NCBI GenBank assembly: GCA_002839435.1
Contig: PGYA01000039.1
Coordinates: 1 to 40,692, forward strand
Source: Candidatus Riflebacteria bacterium HGW-Riflebacteria-2
Lineage (GTDB): Bacteria > Muiribacteriota > Ozemobacteria > Ozemobacterales > Ozemobacteraceae
Direction: 5' to 3'
DNA length: 40,692 bases
The position numbers and the translations under genes were made by a program. The notes beneath the pieces were generated by a model, which worked only from the letters and a program-made list of their open reading frames with translations, ran no database searches and was not told the DNA's origin. The first letter of the stretch is position 1; every line of letters begins with the position of its first letter. Shown here piece by piece: positions 32,569 through 40,692 of the stretch.

Positions 32569-33855
32569 TTAGTCAATATAGCCGCCTAAGTTTACAAATG
32601 CTGATGCTACACTATCAGTAATTTCGTAGCCGTAGCCATCGGCTCTGCTTCCATCTTCGGCTACAACTTCAATAGCAATGCGACGGCCACTCGGAATAGT
32701 GAATGTGGCTTCACCGCTACTATTTGTAGAGCTTACTTCTTTCCATGTAGTTGTGACATCTGTGGCAGGATAGCCTTCTGCGTTATTGGCAGTCCAGAAG
32801 CCTTCTCCATCGGTGCTGGATGAATCTAATGTTGCAGTTACAATTACCTTGGCATTAGCAACTCTTTTGCTGAGGTCGGTTTTGTTGGTATCAACAGAAC
32901 CTTCTTCACCCATATTTTCATGGTCGAATGTGTAAGTATAGCTTGCTACAGTGACTTTTAGCGTTCTAACTGCTGCGTCGAATGGTCGGTCAAGGTTATA
33001 CCATGAGAAATGAGTAACCTCTGCTTCGTAATTGTTGCCAACTTTTGTTGCTGTGCCTTCCTGTATCCACTGACCTTTGGTTGTGTCATATGACCAGAGC
33101 TTTATTGTCGCGTCAGCTTTTGCAAGCATAGTGGGGTCGATGGGCATGATCAATTTGGCTGGCTTTGTCTTGTCTAGAGTTCGCGCTTTTCCGTTGGCAT
33201 CAGTTCCAAGGTCTACGTATACAAAACCAAAGGTTTCAAACGGTACTTCAGCGGCACTGTCAGTTGGAACGCCTGCAAAAATGCCGGGGAAAATGTCGAG
33301 TGGTTTGGCATCGGCGTCTTCCTTGGGCATGGTATGAACTACTGTAATTTCAGCGCTGGTTGCAGATGTGCCATCGCTATTTAGAACGCTGCCTGCTTTA
33401 AGATCGATCTTGGCTCTCTGCGTAGTTACCTTCGTTGTGGTTTGAGAAGCAGTGACGTCTGCTGTCAGGTCATAAGTCGCTTTAGCGCCATTAGCAGGAA
33501 TAGCCCGCATTGTGTAGGTTGCAATAACGGTTTGGCCCGCATTGATTGCTTCAACAGCGTAGTTGTTGAGATAGCCAGCACCTGAAATGGTGAGTATGAT
33601 TTTGCCAGTTGCATCTATAGTTGCATTCTCAAGCTTGAACGAGCCTGTATCAGTGTCAAGCGTTTTGTTGCCGCCACTTACGTTAAAGGCAGAAGTAATA
33701 ACGTTTCCAGTCAGGTCTACGATTTTGCCTGATATGGTTGCATAAGATCCGCTGATAACAGTATCATCATCATCGTCGCTGCCGAAGAGGTCGCAGCCTA
33801 CAATGGCTACGGTGGCGAGTAAACACATAAAAAGTACTAAATATCTGGATTTCAT
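32569..33855 (-). CDS. lipoprotein with beta-sandwich domains, unknown function
   Basis: A 428-residue lipoprotein: signal peptide with lipobox AIVG-Cys21, then a short Asp run (SDDDDD). A carboxypeptidase-regulatory-like beta domain follows (ATISGKIVDLTGNVITSAFNV..., about 38-115). The middle part (PIDPTMLAKADATIKLWSYDTTKGQWIQEGTAT...VTHFSWYNLD) is the motif typical of bacterial surface proteins of the FAM171/CILP-like type, and a last beta domain carries SSTNSSGEATFTIPSGRRIAIEV. It is presumably anchored to a membrane and faces outward. GGGAGG precedes the ATG by eight bases. Promoter and terminator are both clear, so it is a single-gene unit. Confidence 0.82.
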   Translation of the reverse strand: MKSRYLVLFMCLLATVAIVGCDLFGSDDDDDTVISGSYATISGKIVDLTGNVITSAFNVSGGNKTLDTDTGSFKLENATIDATGKIILTISGAGYLNNYAVEAINAGQTVIATYTMRAIPANGAKATYDLTADVTASQTTTKVTTQRAKIDLKAGSVLNSDGTSATSAEITVVHTMPKEDADAKPLDIFPGIFAGVPTDSAAEVPFETFGFVYVDLGTDANGKARTLDKTKPAKLIMPIDPTMLAKADATIKLWSYDTTKGQWIQEGTATKVGNNYEAEVTHFSWYNLDRPFDAAVRTLKVTVASYTYTFDHENMGEEGSVDTNKTDLSKRVANAKVIVTATLDSSSTDGEGFWTANNAEGYPATDVTTTWKEVSSTNSSGEATFTIPSGRRIAIEVVAEDGSRADGYGYEITDSVASAFVNLGGYID

Positions 33856-33932
33856 TCTAAATCCTCCCTGTCTAACCTAATTCCGGGCCGTCGCCGCGAA
33901 CAGCATGTGGCAACAGCAAACAGAACGAGGCT

Positions 33933-33961
33933 ATTTTAGTTGGGTTGATGCTATCTGTCAA
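33933..33961 (-). promoter_or_regulatory. promoter of the lipoprotein gene
   Basis: Minus strand TTGACA (33961-33956), 17-base spacer, TAAAAT (33938-33933): the best promoter in the window. Confidence 0.8.
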
Positions 33962-34152
33962 CTTTTTTGGAATCGATGCCTGTGATACCGATACCGATTG
34001 AGAGAATGAGAGCGGTTTGTATAAAATCTGTGGCATCTGGGAAATCTGTGGATTGTTCTTTCCTTATTTTTTGCTGGTTAAATTCTGTTGCAAAAATGTA
34101 CCGGATTGATTATTCTTTTCTGTTATATGATCTTTCAACAGGTAGATAAGCC

Positions 34153-36321
34153 ATGAATGTAGAGGTAATTCAGCTCGAGCGAGGGGGAACCCTGATAAAG
34201 ACCCCTTCCGGGTCGCTTCAGGTTGGTGCGCCGCCCGAAACAATCAAGGATACCATGAATATTCTCGGCGATGTGCCCGACACATTCGTCATTCCCAACC
34301 GCATGTTCTCGGCAGAACGTGGCGTGTCACTCGCTGATATCGAGTTCCCGGCCTATTACAACTTCTTTATCAAACGCCGCTCGATTCGCGTAATCGGCAT
34401 GAGCCACCAGATCGAGACCATTCTGCGCGTGCTGCGCGAAGCCGTTCTCGGGCCCGATAACATTCAGCTCGTGCGTGAATACCCTTATGGCATAAATCGC
34501 GACTTGATTCCCAATCTGCGCGCCGAAATGGAATTTTTGCGGCCGTTCAGCCTGTCTGGAAAACGCAAAGCCGAACTCAACGATATGGCGATCGGAGTCC
34601 CCTGGGGCCCCGATAACCGCGTGCCGTTCGGCGATATGGCACTAGAACGCAACAAAGACTGCCTGCGCGTGGTCAACGGCAAGGATGTTCTGGCAGAAGT
34701 CTCGCTTGACGTCAGTTTTGGCGGAATTCCCTACAACGACAAGGCCGGCGGGCCATTTGAACCGCCACTGTTTGGTATCACTGTAATTGGCTCGGGTTCC
34801 GGGTTCGATCCCAGAGAAATGACCAGCGGCTTCATCATCTGGATCAACCGCCGCGGCATTCTCGTCGATCCACCGGTAGACTCAACTTATTGGCTCAAGT
34901 CTATGGATATCAACCCGCGTCTCATCGACGACTGCATCCTTACGCACTGCCATGCCGACCACGACTCAGGTATCTTGCAGAAGCTGCTCGAAGAAAAGAA
35001 GATCAATCTTTATACCACCGAGACCATCATGGAAAGCTTTGTGCGCAAATACCAGTCGCTGACTGGCCTCAACTACAAGGCGTTCATGAATCTCTTCCAT
35101 TTTCATCCCGTGACGCTGCAGGTCCCAATCCGCATAAATGGAGGCGAGTTCAGGTTCTTCTACACACTGCATTCGATTCCGACCATTGGCTTCGAAATCT
35201 ATTATCAGGGCAAGAGTTTTGTTTATTCTTCCGACTCGCTGTATTGCCCGGATACTTTCAAAAAGCTTTTCGAACGTGGCGATGTCAACCGCTACCGCAT
35301 GATCGAACTGACCAACTTTCCGTGGCATCACTCGGTCATCTTTCATGAAGCCGGCATTCCACCTCTGCACACTCCAATGCAGACGCTGAACGAATTGCCG
35401 GAGCAGGTTAAAAAGCGAATTTATCTGATTCATGTTGCTGAAAAGGCGATCCAGGAAAACTCAGGGCTGCGCAAGGCGCCGAACGGCCGTGAAGAGTCGA
35501 TTTTGATCGATGTTACACCGCCTGAAAGCAACGAGGCGCTCGAATACCTGAACGTGCTCAATCATATCGATCTGTTTTCCGGACTACCGATCGAAAAGGC
35601 CCGTGAATTCCTGACTCTGGTCAAGGTCGAAAATTTCAAGGCCGGCGATTTTGTGATCAAAAAGAACACTGTTGGCGACCGCTTTTTCATGATAGTCAGC
35701 GGCCGTGCCCGGGTCGAGCGCGATGGCTCCATCATCAAGAGTTACACCAATAACGACTATATTGGCGAAACTTCGATGATTCTCAATATGCCGCGTAATG
35801 CTGATGTAATCGCTGAAAGCGACATGAAGATTCTGGTCATGGATAAATACGACTTTCTCTATTTTATCCGTGGCTCTGAAATTGCGCGGCAGATGAAGAT
35901 TATCGCGCAGAACCGCGAATACGATACCTGGAGTCTGTTCGACGATGCACCGCTGCTCAAGGCACTGTCGCCAACTCAGCGCACGCAGATGCAGGGAATC
36001 ATGGCCCGTAGCCGTTTTAAGAAAGGCGATGTCATTGCCGCGCAGGGAACCACGCGCGAGACCTTTTATATTGTCGATAGTGGGTTGATTTCGATCGAGC
36101 GCGCGCAGAAGCAGATTCTCAAAGCCGGTCGTGGCAGTTTTCTGGCCAAGATTTATGCGACGCCGCGACGTGGCGTGCATCGGTTTTCGATCGTGGCCCA
36201 GGAAGATTCAGTTGTTTATTCGGTTGATACCATGGAATTCTACCGGTTCCTCGAGAAGAATCCCGGTGTGTTTCTCTCGTTGCGAGAAGCCCGGATCAGA
36301 GATACTGTTCAGAATGCCTGA
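34153..36321 (+). CDS. metallo-beta-lactamase-fold hydrolase with two cyclic-nucleotide-binding-like domains
   Basis: A 722-residue cytoplasmic protein. Residues 1-~190 are an unfamiliar N-terminal domain. Residues ~195-455 form a metallo-beta-lactamase fold with H265-C-H267-A-D269-H270 (ILTHCHADHDSG) and later His/Asp ligands (TLHSIPTIGF, YSSDS, IHVAE). Residues ~470-570 form a cNMP-binding domain whose phosphate-binding cassette is kept (I-G538-E539-T-S-M-I-L-N-M-P-R548-N-A). Residues ~592-705 form a second cNMP-like domain without the Gly-Glu...Arg cassette, probably degenerate. A plausible role is a phosphodiesterase-type hydrolase regulated by cAMP or cGMP. AGGT lies about 10 bases before the ATG. 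The ADP-ribosylglycohydrolase gene follows by 48 bases. Confidence 0.87.
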   Translation: MNVEVIQLERGGTLIKTPSGSLQVGAPPETIKDTMNILGDVPDTFVIPNRMFSAERGVSLADIEFPAYYNFFIKRRSIRVIGMSHQIETILRVLREAVLGPDNIQLVREYPYGINRDLIPNLRAEMEFLRPFSLSGKRKAELNDMAIGVPWGPDNRVPFGDMALERNKDCLRVVNGKDVLAEVSLDVSFGGIPYNDKAGGPFEPPLFGITVIGSGSGFDPREMTSGFIIWINRRGILVDPPVDSTYWLKSMDINPRLIDDCILTHCHADHDSGILQKLLEEKKINLYTTETIMESFVRKYQSLTGLNYKAFMNLFHFHPVTLQVPIRINGGEFRFFYTLHSIPTIGFEIYYQGKSFVYSSDSLYCPDTFKKLFERGDVNRYRMIELTNFPWHHSVIFHEAGIPPLHTPMQTLNELPEQVKKRIYLIHVAEKAIQENSGLRKAPNGREESILIDVTPPESNEALEYLNVLNHIDLFSGLPIEKAREFLTLVKVENFKAGDFVIKKNTVGDRFFMIVSGRARVERDGSIIKSYTNNDYIGETSMILNMPRNADVIAESDMKILVMDKYDFLYFIRGSEIARQMKIIAQNREYDTWSLFDDAPLLKALSPTQRTQMQGIMARSRFKKGDVIAAQGTTRETFYIVDSGLISIERAQKQILKAGRGSFLAKIYATPRRGVHRFSIVAQEDSVVYSVDTMEFYRFLEKNPGVFLSLREARIRDTVQNA

Positions 36322-36369
36322 TTTCTCATATCGGCGCCTGGGGCAGAATTATCAGACAAGGAAGATCAG

Positions 36370-37314
36370 ATGATCGACAAATTTCAGGCAAGCCTGCTCG
36401 GATATGCTATCGGGGACGCGCTCGCCGCGCCGATAGAAGATGTTTTTCGCTCTCCCGAGGAGGGCGATGAGCCGGTTACCTTCTATATTAAGGCTTTTCC
36501 ATCGCACCCGGTGAGTCATCTCAGACCGGGTCAGTATTCTGACGAAACCCAGATTATGCTGCTTATTGCCAGAAGCCTGGTTGAACGCGGTAGTTTTGTC
36601 ATCGACGACCTCAGCACCCGGCTGGTTGACTGGTTTCATACCCAGAAAAAACGCTCTGAATGGCGTTTCCCCGGCAATACGTTGATCAAGTCCTGCCGCA
36701 AGCTGGCGGCAGGTGTGCCCTGGTCTCAGTCCGGCCATCTTTCGGCCGGAGTCAATGCGGTTTGTCGCACAGTTCCTTATGCTCTTGCTTTTTTCCGGTC
36801 GCAGCCGCTGCTCAAGAACGCGGTTGACAAGTCGTGCCGGCTGACCCACACCGATCAGAAAGTGGTCGGAACCTCGCTGGCGCTGGCTTCGGTCATTGGC
36901 CTCGGCCTGGAAGGTGCAGAATTTTCGCCGGATTACATCATGAACCGGGCTATCGAAAAGTCGCAGCCATTCGCCGCTGAAATGGTCAAAAAAATGAAGG
37001 CGGTAAAAGACTCGATAAAGCTTGAAACGAGGGTTGCCATCGAAAACATTGGCAACAGCGGTTACTGTCTCGATTCTTTCGCGGCCTCTCTTTACTGGTT
37101 TCTCAAATCAGAGGGCCGCTTCGACGAAATGATCACTGGCGCAGCCAATGCTGGCGGTGACGCCGACGCGATTGCCGCCATGGCCGGCGCCATGTTCGGT
37201 GCCTGGTTCGGGCTCGGCGCTATACCAGAAAAGTGGTTCGCCCAGCTCGAAGATTTTCAGACGATCAGACAGCTCGGCTGCGATATTTACCGCATGGCGG
37301 TGCCGCAGAACTGA
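36370..37314 (+). CDS. ADP-ribosylglycohydrolase (DraG/ARH family)
   Basis: A 314-residue protein with the DraG-type pattern: GYAIGDALAAPIE (11-23), then YSDETQIM (57-64) at the position of the metal-binding T/S-D-D-T, a THTDQ segment near 165, and AGGDADAIAAMAGAMFGAWFG near 259-279, the second metal motif (G-G-D-x-D-T/A). It would remove ADP-ribose from proteins or nucleic acids in the cytoplasm using magnesium. The first motif has D-E-T where D-D-T is usual, and the last has Ala for Thr, so specificity may differ. AAGGAAGA precedes the ATG. It is followed after 28 bases by the MoaC-MOSC gene. Confidence 0.88.
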   Translation: MIDKFQASLLGYAIGDALAAPIEDVFRSPEEGDEPVTFYIKAFPSHPVSHLRPGQYSDETQIMLLIARSLVERGSFVIDDLSTRLVDWFHTQKKRSEWRFPGNTLIKSCRKLAAGVPWSQSGHLSAGVNAVCRTVPYALAFFRSQPLLKNAVDKSCRLTHTDQKVVGTSLALASVIGLGLEGAEFSPDYIMNRAIEKSQPFAAEMVKKMKAVKDSIKLETRVAIENIGNSGYCLDSFAASLYWFLKSEGRFDEMITGAANAGGDADAIAAMAGAMFGAWFGLGAIPEKWFAQLEDFQTIRQLGCDIYRMAVPQN

Positions 37315-37342
37315 GCGCAACAGCACGCACAGGGAGGCTGTT

Positions 37343-38269
37343 ATGACCGAAAACGCCACGCTTACCCATCAGGACGACGAAGGCCGTGTAAAAATGGTTG
37401 ATGTCGGCCGCAAGCAGTCAACCTCGCGCATGGCACTGACTTTTGCTTCGATGTTTGCCGGTGAAAAGGTAGTCGAATTGCTTACTGCCGGTGAGCTTGC
37501 CAAGGGCGACGCCTGGGCTGCCTCGCGCGTGGCCGCAATTATGGCGGCCAAGAAGACTTCTGAGCTGATTCCGTTGACGCATCCGATCAGACTTGACTCA
37601 GTGCGCGTCGATCTTTTTGCCTGGGGGAAAGAGCGTATCGGCTGTTTTGCGTCGGCCGCCGGCTTCGACCGCACCGGCGTCGAAATGGAAGCGATGGTAG
37701 CGGCTTCAACCGCGATGTTAAACATGTATGATATGGTCAAGGGCGTCGATAAAGGTGCTTATATTGAGCAGACCCGCCTGGTTTACAAGACTGGCGGCAA
37801 GAGTGGTGACTGGCTCAGTGCGGCCGCTCAGACCGGTCATATCGAGAAACTGGCTACCAGCAGGGGCAAAGGAACTCCCAAGGATCCCTGCGATGAGGCA
37901 GTGCTGAAAGTGAACTTTGGCCTTGAAAGCGACGCGCACGGCGGCGACTGGCATCGCCAGGTTTCCCTGCTCGGCGTCGAAAGTATCGAAAAAATGCGGA
38001 GCAAGGGGCTCGATGTCGATTTTGGTTCTTTTGCTGAAAACATCGCTACTTCCGGGGTTTGTCTGTATGAACTGCCGATCGGAACACTGATGTGGTGCGA
38101 ATCGGGCCCGGTCATGCAGGTCACTCAGATCGGCAAGGAGTGCCACACAAAATGCGCTGTTTATCATCGTGCTGGTGATTGCGTCATGCCGCGGGAAGGC
38201 ATTTTTACCATTGTTCTCGCTGGCGGCCGTATCGCTGCCGGAGAGCGTTTTATCACTTTGCGAGTATGA
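37343..38269 (+). CDS. moaC: MoaC-MOSC fusion protein (molybdenum cofactor biosynthesis)
   Basis: A 308-residue fusion. Residues ~11-157 are MoaC (cyclic pyranopterin monophosphate synthase): ELIPLTHPIRLDSV (74-87) and GVEMEAMVAASTAMLNMYDMVKGVDK (112-137) with Asp130 and Lys133 at catalytic positions. Residues ~165-308 are a MOSC domain: NFGLESDAHGGDWHRQVSLL, GSFAENIATSG and KECHTKCAVYHRAGDCVMPREGIF with conserved Cys residues. MoaC makes cPMP for molybdopterin; MOSC domains carry sulfur or bind the cofactor. The frame is open back to 37148, but GGGAGG at 37332-37337 sets the start at 37343, and the extension would overlap the previous gene. The symbol refers to the MoaC half. Confidence 0.93.
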   Translation: MTENATLTHQDDEGRVKMVDVGRKQSTSRMALTFASMFAGEKVVELLTAGELAKGDAWAASRVAAIMAAKKTSELIPLTHPIRLDSVRVDLFAWGKERIGCFASAAGFDRTGVEMEAMVAASTAMLNMYDMVKGVDKGAYIEQTRLVYKTGGKSGDWLSAAAQTGHIEKLATSRGKGTPKDPCDEAVLKVNFGLESDAHGGDWHRQVSLLGVESIEKMRSKGLDVDFGSFAENIATSGVCLYELPIGTLMWCESGPVMQVTQIGKECHTKCAVYHRAGDCVMPREGIFTIVLAGGRIAAGERFITLRV

Positions 38270-38313
38270 CAGTTAAGGCGCAATATGACTGATCAGCGAT
38301 TCCCGGGCAAAAG

Positions 38314-38348
38314 TTGTCATTGCGAAGGCGAAGCCCTGAAGCAATCTT
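38314..38348. repeat. REP-like 'GTCATTGCGA...GAAGCAATC' repeat
   Basis: TTGTCATTGCGAAGG and CCTGAAGCAATCTTT form an imperfect inverted repeat (ATTGC...GCAAT). Such sequences are common interspersed repeats in many bacterial genomes. Confidence 0.6.
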
Positions 38349-38368
38349 TCTTAACATGAGATCAGCTA

Positions 38369-38830
38369 ATGAATGATATGCCCAAAAAGTGGATTCTGGC
38401 GATCGATCCGGGATCTGACAAAGTTGGTTTTGCTGTGGTCAACTACGATCTGAGTCATGGCGAAATTGGCGTCGTCTACCTTGCGCAACTGCACCGCCTG
38501 TTCAAGCGTATGTGCGATGTACCACCGGAAGCCGCGCCACAGGCGGTGGTGATTGGCAATGGTACCGCGGCAGCGGCGGTCTGCCGACTATATAATTCCC
38601 TGGAGATCGATATCAGGGTGCAGTTTGCTGAAGAAAAAAACACGACCTATAAAGCGCGTGCCCGCTATTTCCAGGATCATCCGCCAACCGGTTTCTGGCG
38701 TCTCGTGCCGATCGGTCTGCAGATGCCGCCATGCCCGGTAGATGACTACGCCGCTCTGTTGATCGGCGAAAAGTATCTGACAGAAAATAAACTGGTGGAG
38801 CAGGTCGCTGCCGAGTCCGGCAAGCCTTGA
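38369..38830 (+). CDS. YqgF/RuvC-fold (RNase H-like) protein
   Basis: A 153-residue protein with the RNase H-like nuclease pattern: ILAIDPGSDKVGFAVV (Asp13 and the G-x-x-x-x-G loop), VVIGNGT (60-66) after a beta strand, FAEEKNTTYKARARYF (Glu88/89) and PVDDYAALLIGEKYL (Asp125/126). These match the order in YqgF (pre-16S rRNA nuclease) and RuvC relatives, but it is not a standard RuvC or RuvX, so I give no symbol. Start at 38369 or at the second Met (38378); the upstream region holds only a weak GAGA ribosome site. Confidence 0.75.
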   Translation: MNDMPKKWILAIDPGSDKVGFAVVNYDLSHGEIGVVYLAQLHRLFKRMCDVPPEAAPQAVVIGNGTAAAAVCRLYNSLEIDIRVQFAEEKNTTYKARARYFQDHPPTGFWRLVPIGLQMPPCPVDDYAALLIGEKYLTENKLVEQVAAESGKP

Positions 38831-38831
38831 T

Positions 38832-38859
38832 TTGACCGTGCCGCTAATTGTGTTAAACT
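38832..38859 (+). promoter_or_regulatory. promoter of the lipoprotein peptidase gene
   Basis: TTGACC (38832-38837), 16-base spacer, TAAACT (38854-38859). The leader to the ATG at 38965 is about 100 bases and contains the microsatellite at 38896-38943. Confidence 0.5.
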
Positions 38860-38895
38860 AATGTCGGTTATTCGGCGAGCAGGCAACTGCAAAGA

Positions 38896-38943
38896 CGATC
38901 CCGATACCGATTAAGACAACGACAACGATAACGATAACGACAA
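38896..38943. repeat. hexamer-like microsatellite in a leader
   Basis: GATCCCGATACCGATT then ACGACAACGATAACGATAACGACAAT: repeats of CGATAA/CGACAA. It lies between the predicted promoter and the AGGAG of the peptidase gene. Confidence 0.75.
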
Positions 38944-38964
38944 TGAACAGGACAGGAGTAGAAT

Positions 38965-40560
38965 ATGAATAAGTTTCATTTTAAATACCTTTTGATAGCG
39001 GCTTTGCTCGCAACTACAGCGCTGATCGGGTGCGGCGGCGGCGGTGGTGGCGGTGGCGGCGGCGGGGTTGATCCCACGGCTGGTTCACTTGTAATTCCAG
39101 CGTCGGCTCAGTTCGCAGTACCATCGACTTACACTTCAGAGCCGGGTGCTTTTCCGACTGTCGGGCCGAATGTTGAGCTGACCCTGAACAATTTTACCAA
39201 TACTTCCGAGGCGCTGATGGTTTTTGCCAACATGAGCAACAGCCAGCAGCAGTTGACCTGGAATGTTGACAAGCTTTCGACTGCCGCAAGCCGGCGTGAC
39301 AGCGTTGTGCTCAAAAAGAACATTGTTGATAATTCAGGCCCGGTTTCGCAGGAACATTCATTTCACCTCATGCTGCGGCAACAGGCCCAGCGCCAGCAGC
39401 GCTTTGGTCAGGCCGCTCCGTCGTCGCTGCGCGCCAGCACGCGCGCGGTTGCAGTAAATGATGAACAGAGTTTTACGGTTTATGTCAGTAACGACCAGAC
39501 AGAGACTATCACTGCAGTCTGCAAAAATACCGAACTGCTGGCCGGTACTGATAAAAGATTTCACATATTTGTCGAAAAAAGCAGCGCCAGCAAGCCATAC
39601 ATTGATTATGTTGCCGGCAAGCTTGCCGAAAACTGGCAAAACATTTACCTTAAGAACCGCCAGATATTCGGAGAAGAGCCTACCGGGGTTCTTGACAACG
39701 GCGTCAATGCTACTGACTTTTACATAGTAATTTCGCCGAAGGTATTTACGGCTGGTTACTTCTTTACCGGCGATCTCAACCTTACCTCGGTAACGCCGAC
39801 TTCGAACCAGAAGAAAATTTTCTTTCTGCAGCTCGAAAACATAACTACCGATGATGAGCGTGATCGGTCAATAAATACTCTTTCAGCAACCATGGCGCAC
39901 GAATTTCAGCACATGATTCATTTCTGGCAACGCGGCAGCAACAGCGACATCTGGCTTGAAGAAGCCATGTCAGGTTATGCCGAATATATCAACGGATACC
40001 GCATTGAAAATAAAAACAACCAGTCCAAAGCTCTGCAGGTAAACTTTTATTTCGAGCGGGTAAGCGAAATCCAGCTCGATGTCTGGCACAGCAGCACCGA
40101 CAGTGATGCGGTTGTCAACTCGCATTACGGTAAAGTCTTTCTGTTTGGCGTCTGGCTGGCGCAGAATTATGGTGCGAGCGGCTCAGTGGTTTCTCTGTTG
40201 AAAAGCAAAACATCTGACGTCGCGGCAATCGAAGCTTTCACCGGCAAGAATTTCGGTGAACTCTATTCGAAATTCATGCTTGCTCTGATAATCAACAACC
40301 CGGCCGCCGATAACGACGGCTATGGCATCGATGAACTTGATCTGAAAAGCTTGCGTACTTTTGATTATGGTCTCAAAGATGTTCAGTTAACCGGGCCACA
40401 TGTTGACAGCGTCGGGGCTACGGTCGAAAGTCTGGCACGCCCGACAATCGCCCCGCGTGCCGCAGTTTACGTTAAGGTTGTTGACGGCGACGGCAGTAGC
40501 GTATGGCTTGCATCAACTCTACCCGCCGGCACCGCCCTCTACCAGCTGCGCAAGGACTAG
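38965..40560 (+). CDS. lipoprotein zinc peptidase, M30 (hyicolysin)-like
   Basis: A 531-residue lipoprotein: signal peptide with lipobox LIG-Cys23, directly followed by eleven Gly residues encoded by a GGC/GGT tract, a flexible spacer. A beta-rich region spans ~45-190, then the catalytic domain: ATMAHEFQHMIHFWQRG with His312-Glu313-x-x-His316, and WLEEAMSGYAEY with Glu332/333 as third zinc ligand (gluzincin arrangement). The pattern matches M30 peptidases of the hyicolysin type as I know them. It would be tethered to a membrane, degrading external protein. AGGAG precedes the ATG at 38965 by about nine bases. The number of Gly codons could vary by slippage. Confidence 0.85.
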   Translation: MNKFHFKYLLIAALLATTALIGCGGGGGGGGGGGVDPTAGSLVIPASAQFAVPSTYTSEPGAFPTVGPNVELTLNNFTNTSEALMVFANMSNSQQQLTWNVDKLSTAASRRDSVVLKKNIVDNSGPVSQEHSFHLMLRQQAQRQQRFGQAAPSSLRASTRAVAVNDEQSFTVYVSNDQTETITAVCKNTELLAGTDKRFHIFVEKSSASKPYIDYVAGKLAENWQNIYLKNRQIFGEEPTGVLDNGVNATDFYIVISPKVFTAGYFFTGDLNLTSVTPTSNQKKIFFLQLENITTDDERDRSINTLSATMAHEFQHMIHFWQRGSNSDIWLEEAMSGYAEYINGYRIENKNNQSKALQVNFYFERVSEIQLDVWHSSTDSDAVVNSHYGKVFLFGVWLAQNYGASGSVVSLLKSKTSDVAAIEAFTGKNFGELYSKFMLALIINNPAADNDGYGIDELDLKSLRTFDYGLKDVQLTGPHVDSVGATVESLARPTIAPRAAVYVKVVDGDGSSVWLASTLPAGTALYQLRKD

Positions 40561-40576
40561 TCCTCTGTCACACTTG

Positions 40577-40648
40577 AATTGCAGAATTGTGTCGAATATA
40601 AGTAGACATGTTAAAAGACCATCACAAGGGCGTAGGCAGGTTTCTCAT
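40577..40648 (+). repeat. dispersed intergenic element, copy 2
   Basis: AATTGCAGAAT at 40577-40587 and AAGGGCGTAGGCAGGTTTCTCAT at 40626-40648, matching 26396-26469; the window ends soon after, so its full length is unknown. Confidence 0.6.
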
Positions 40649-40670
40649 TCGCGTAAGCTTGTGACGAGCA

Positions 40671-40690
40671 TGCCTGCCATCCAGCAGGCA
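40671..40690 (+). terminator. hairpin at the window end
   Basis: TGCCTGC (40671-40677), loop CATCCA, GCAGGCA (40684-40690). A terminator or part of the repeat; the flanking sequence is cut off. Confidence 0.35.
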
Positions 40691-40692
40691 AG

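Overview
The window looks like a chromosomal segment of an uncultured, moderate-GC (roughly 45-52%) bacterium with a Gram-negative-type envelope. It encodes lipoproteins with classic lipoboxes, a secretin fragment, signal-peptide proteins, an SLH-domain protein and SpoIIE/STAS regulators, and it uses the standard code with TGA as stop. An uncultured, signalling-rich lineage (for example the Riflebacteria type) would fit, but that is a low-confidence guess: there is no rRNA and no tRNA that I could recognise.

Layout. 1-6.3 kb: tail of a MazF-like toxin, a calcium-type P-ATPase, then a STAS antagonist plus a membrane SpoIIE-type phosphatase behind a clear promoter. 6.4-10.2 kb (accessory): a GNAT enzyme, a scrap heap where fragments of a secretin, of the 3' end of the gene at 17154-18701 and of an IS4 transposase abut each other, and two complete toxin-antitoxin pairs. 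10.06-16.6 kb: an RHS toxin locus on the minus strand (secreted module, RHS/YD protein with a papain-like tip, small candidate immunity gene) bracketed by two direct copies of a GC-rich ~128 bp repeat; a third, shorter copy lies between the toxin-antitoxin pairs. 17-24.3 kb: exported and membrane proteins of unknown role (acidic-linker protein, Asp/Gly-repeat protein, ABC-2-like permease, exported HExxH protein, TPR protein) and a second STAS protein, all minus strand. 24.4-33.9 kb: thiol peroxidase, SLH protein, a zinc phospholipase C/S1-P1-like enzyme fused to a helix-hairpin-helix, a DEAD-box RNA helicase with a long structured leader, endonuclease III, two membrane proteins and a lipoprotein. 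34.1-40.6 kb, plus strand: a metallo-beta-lactamase protein with two cyclic-nucleotide-binding-like domains, an ADP-ribosylglycohydrolase, a MoaC-MOSC fusion, a YqgF/RuvC-fold protein and a lipoprotein zinc peptidase.

Non-coding DNA is rich in repeats: hexamer microsatellites of the CTCGTG/AATCG type in many intergenic gaps, the GC-rich hairpin repeat, an AATTGCAGAAT...GGTTTCTCAT element present twice, and REP-like inverted repeats. Several minus-strand genes have textbook promoters and terminators that define units (GNAT, TA pairs, RHS, lipoprotein, helicase).

Most unusual points: (1) the RHS protein and its upstream signal-peptide protein share one reading frame and are separated by a single TGA; (2) the RHS tip carries a His-then-Cys pattern suggesting a circularly permuted papain-like (NlpC/P60-LRAT type) toxin, followed by a 61-residue candidate immunity protein; (3) the mosaic of gene fragments; (4) the three-way-junction RNA in the helicase leader; (5) the phospholipase-HhH fusion with exact zinc-ligand spacing.
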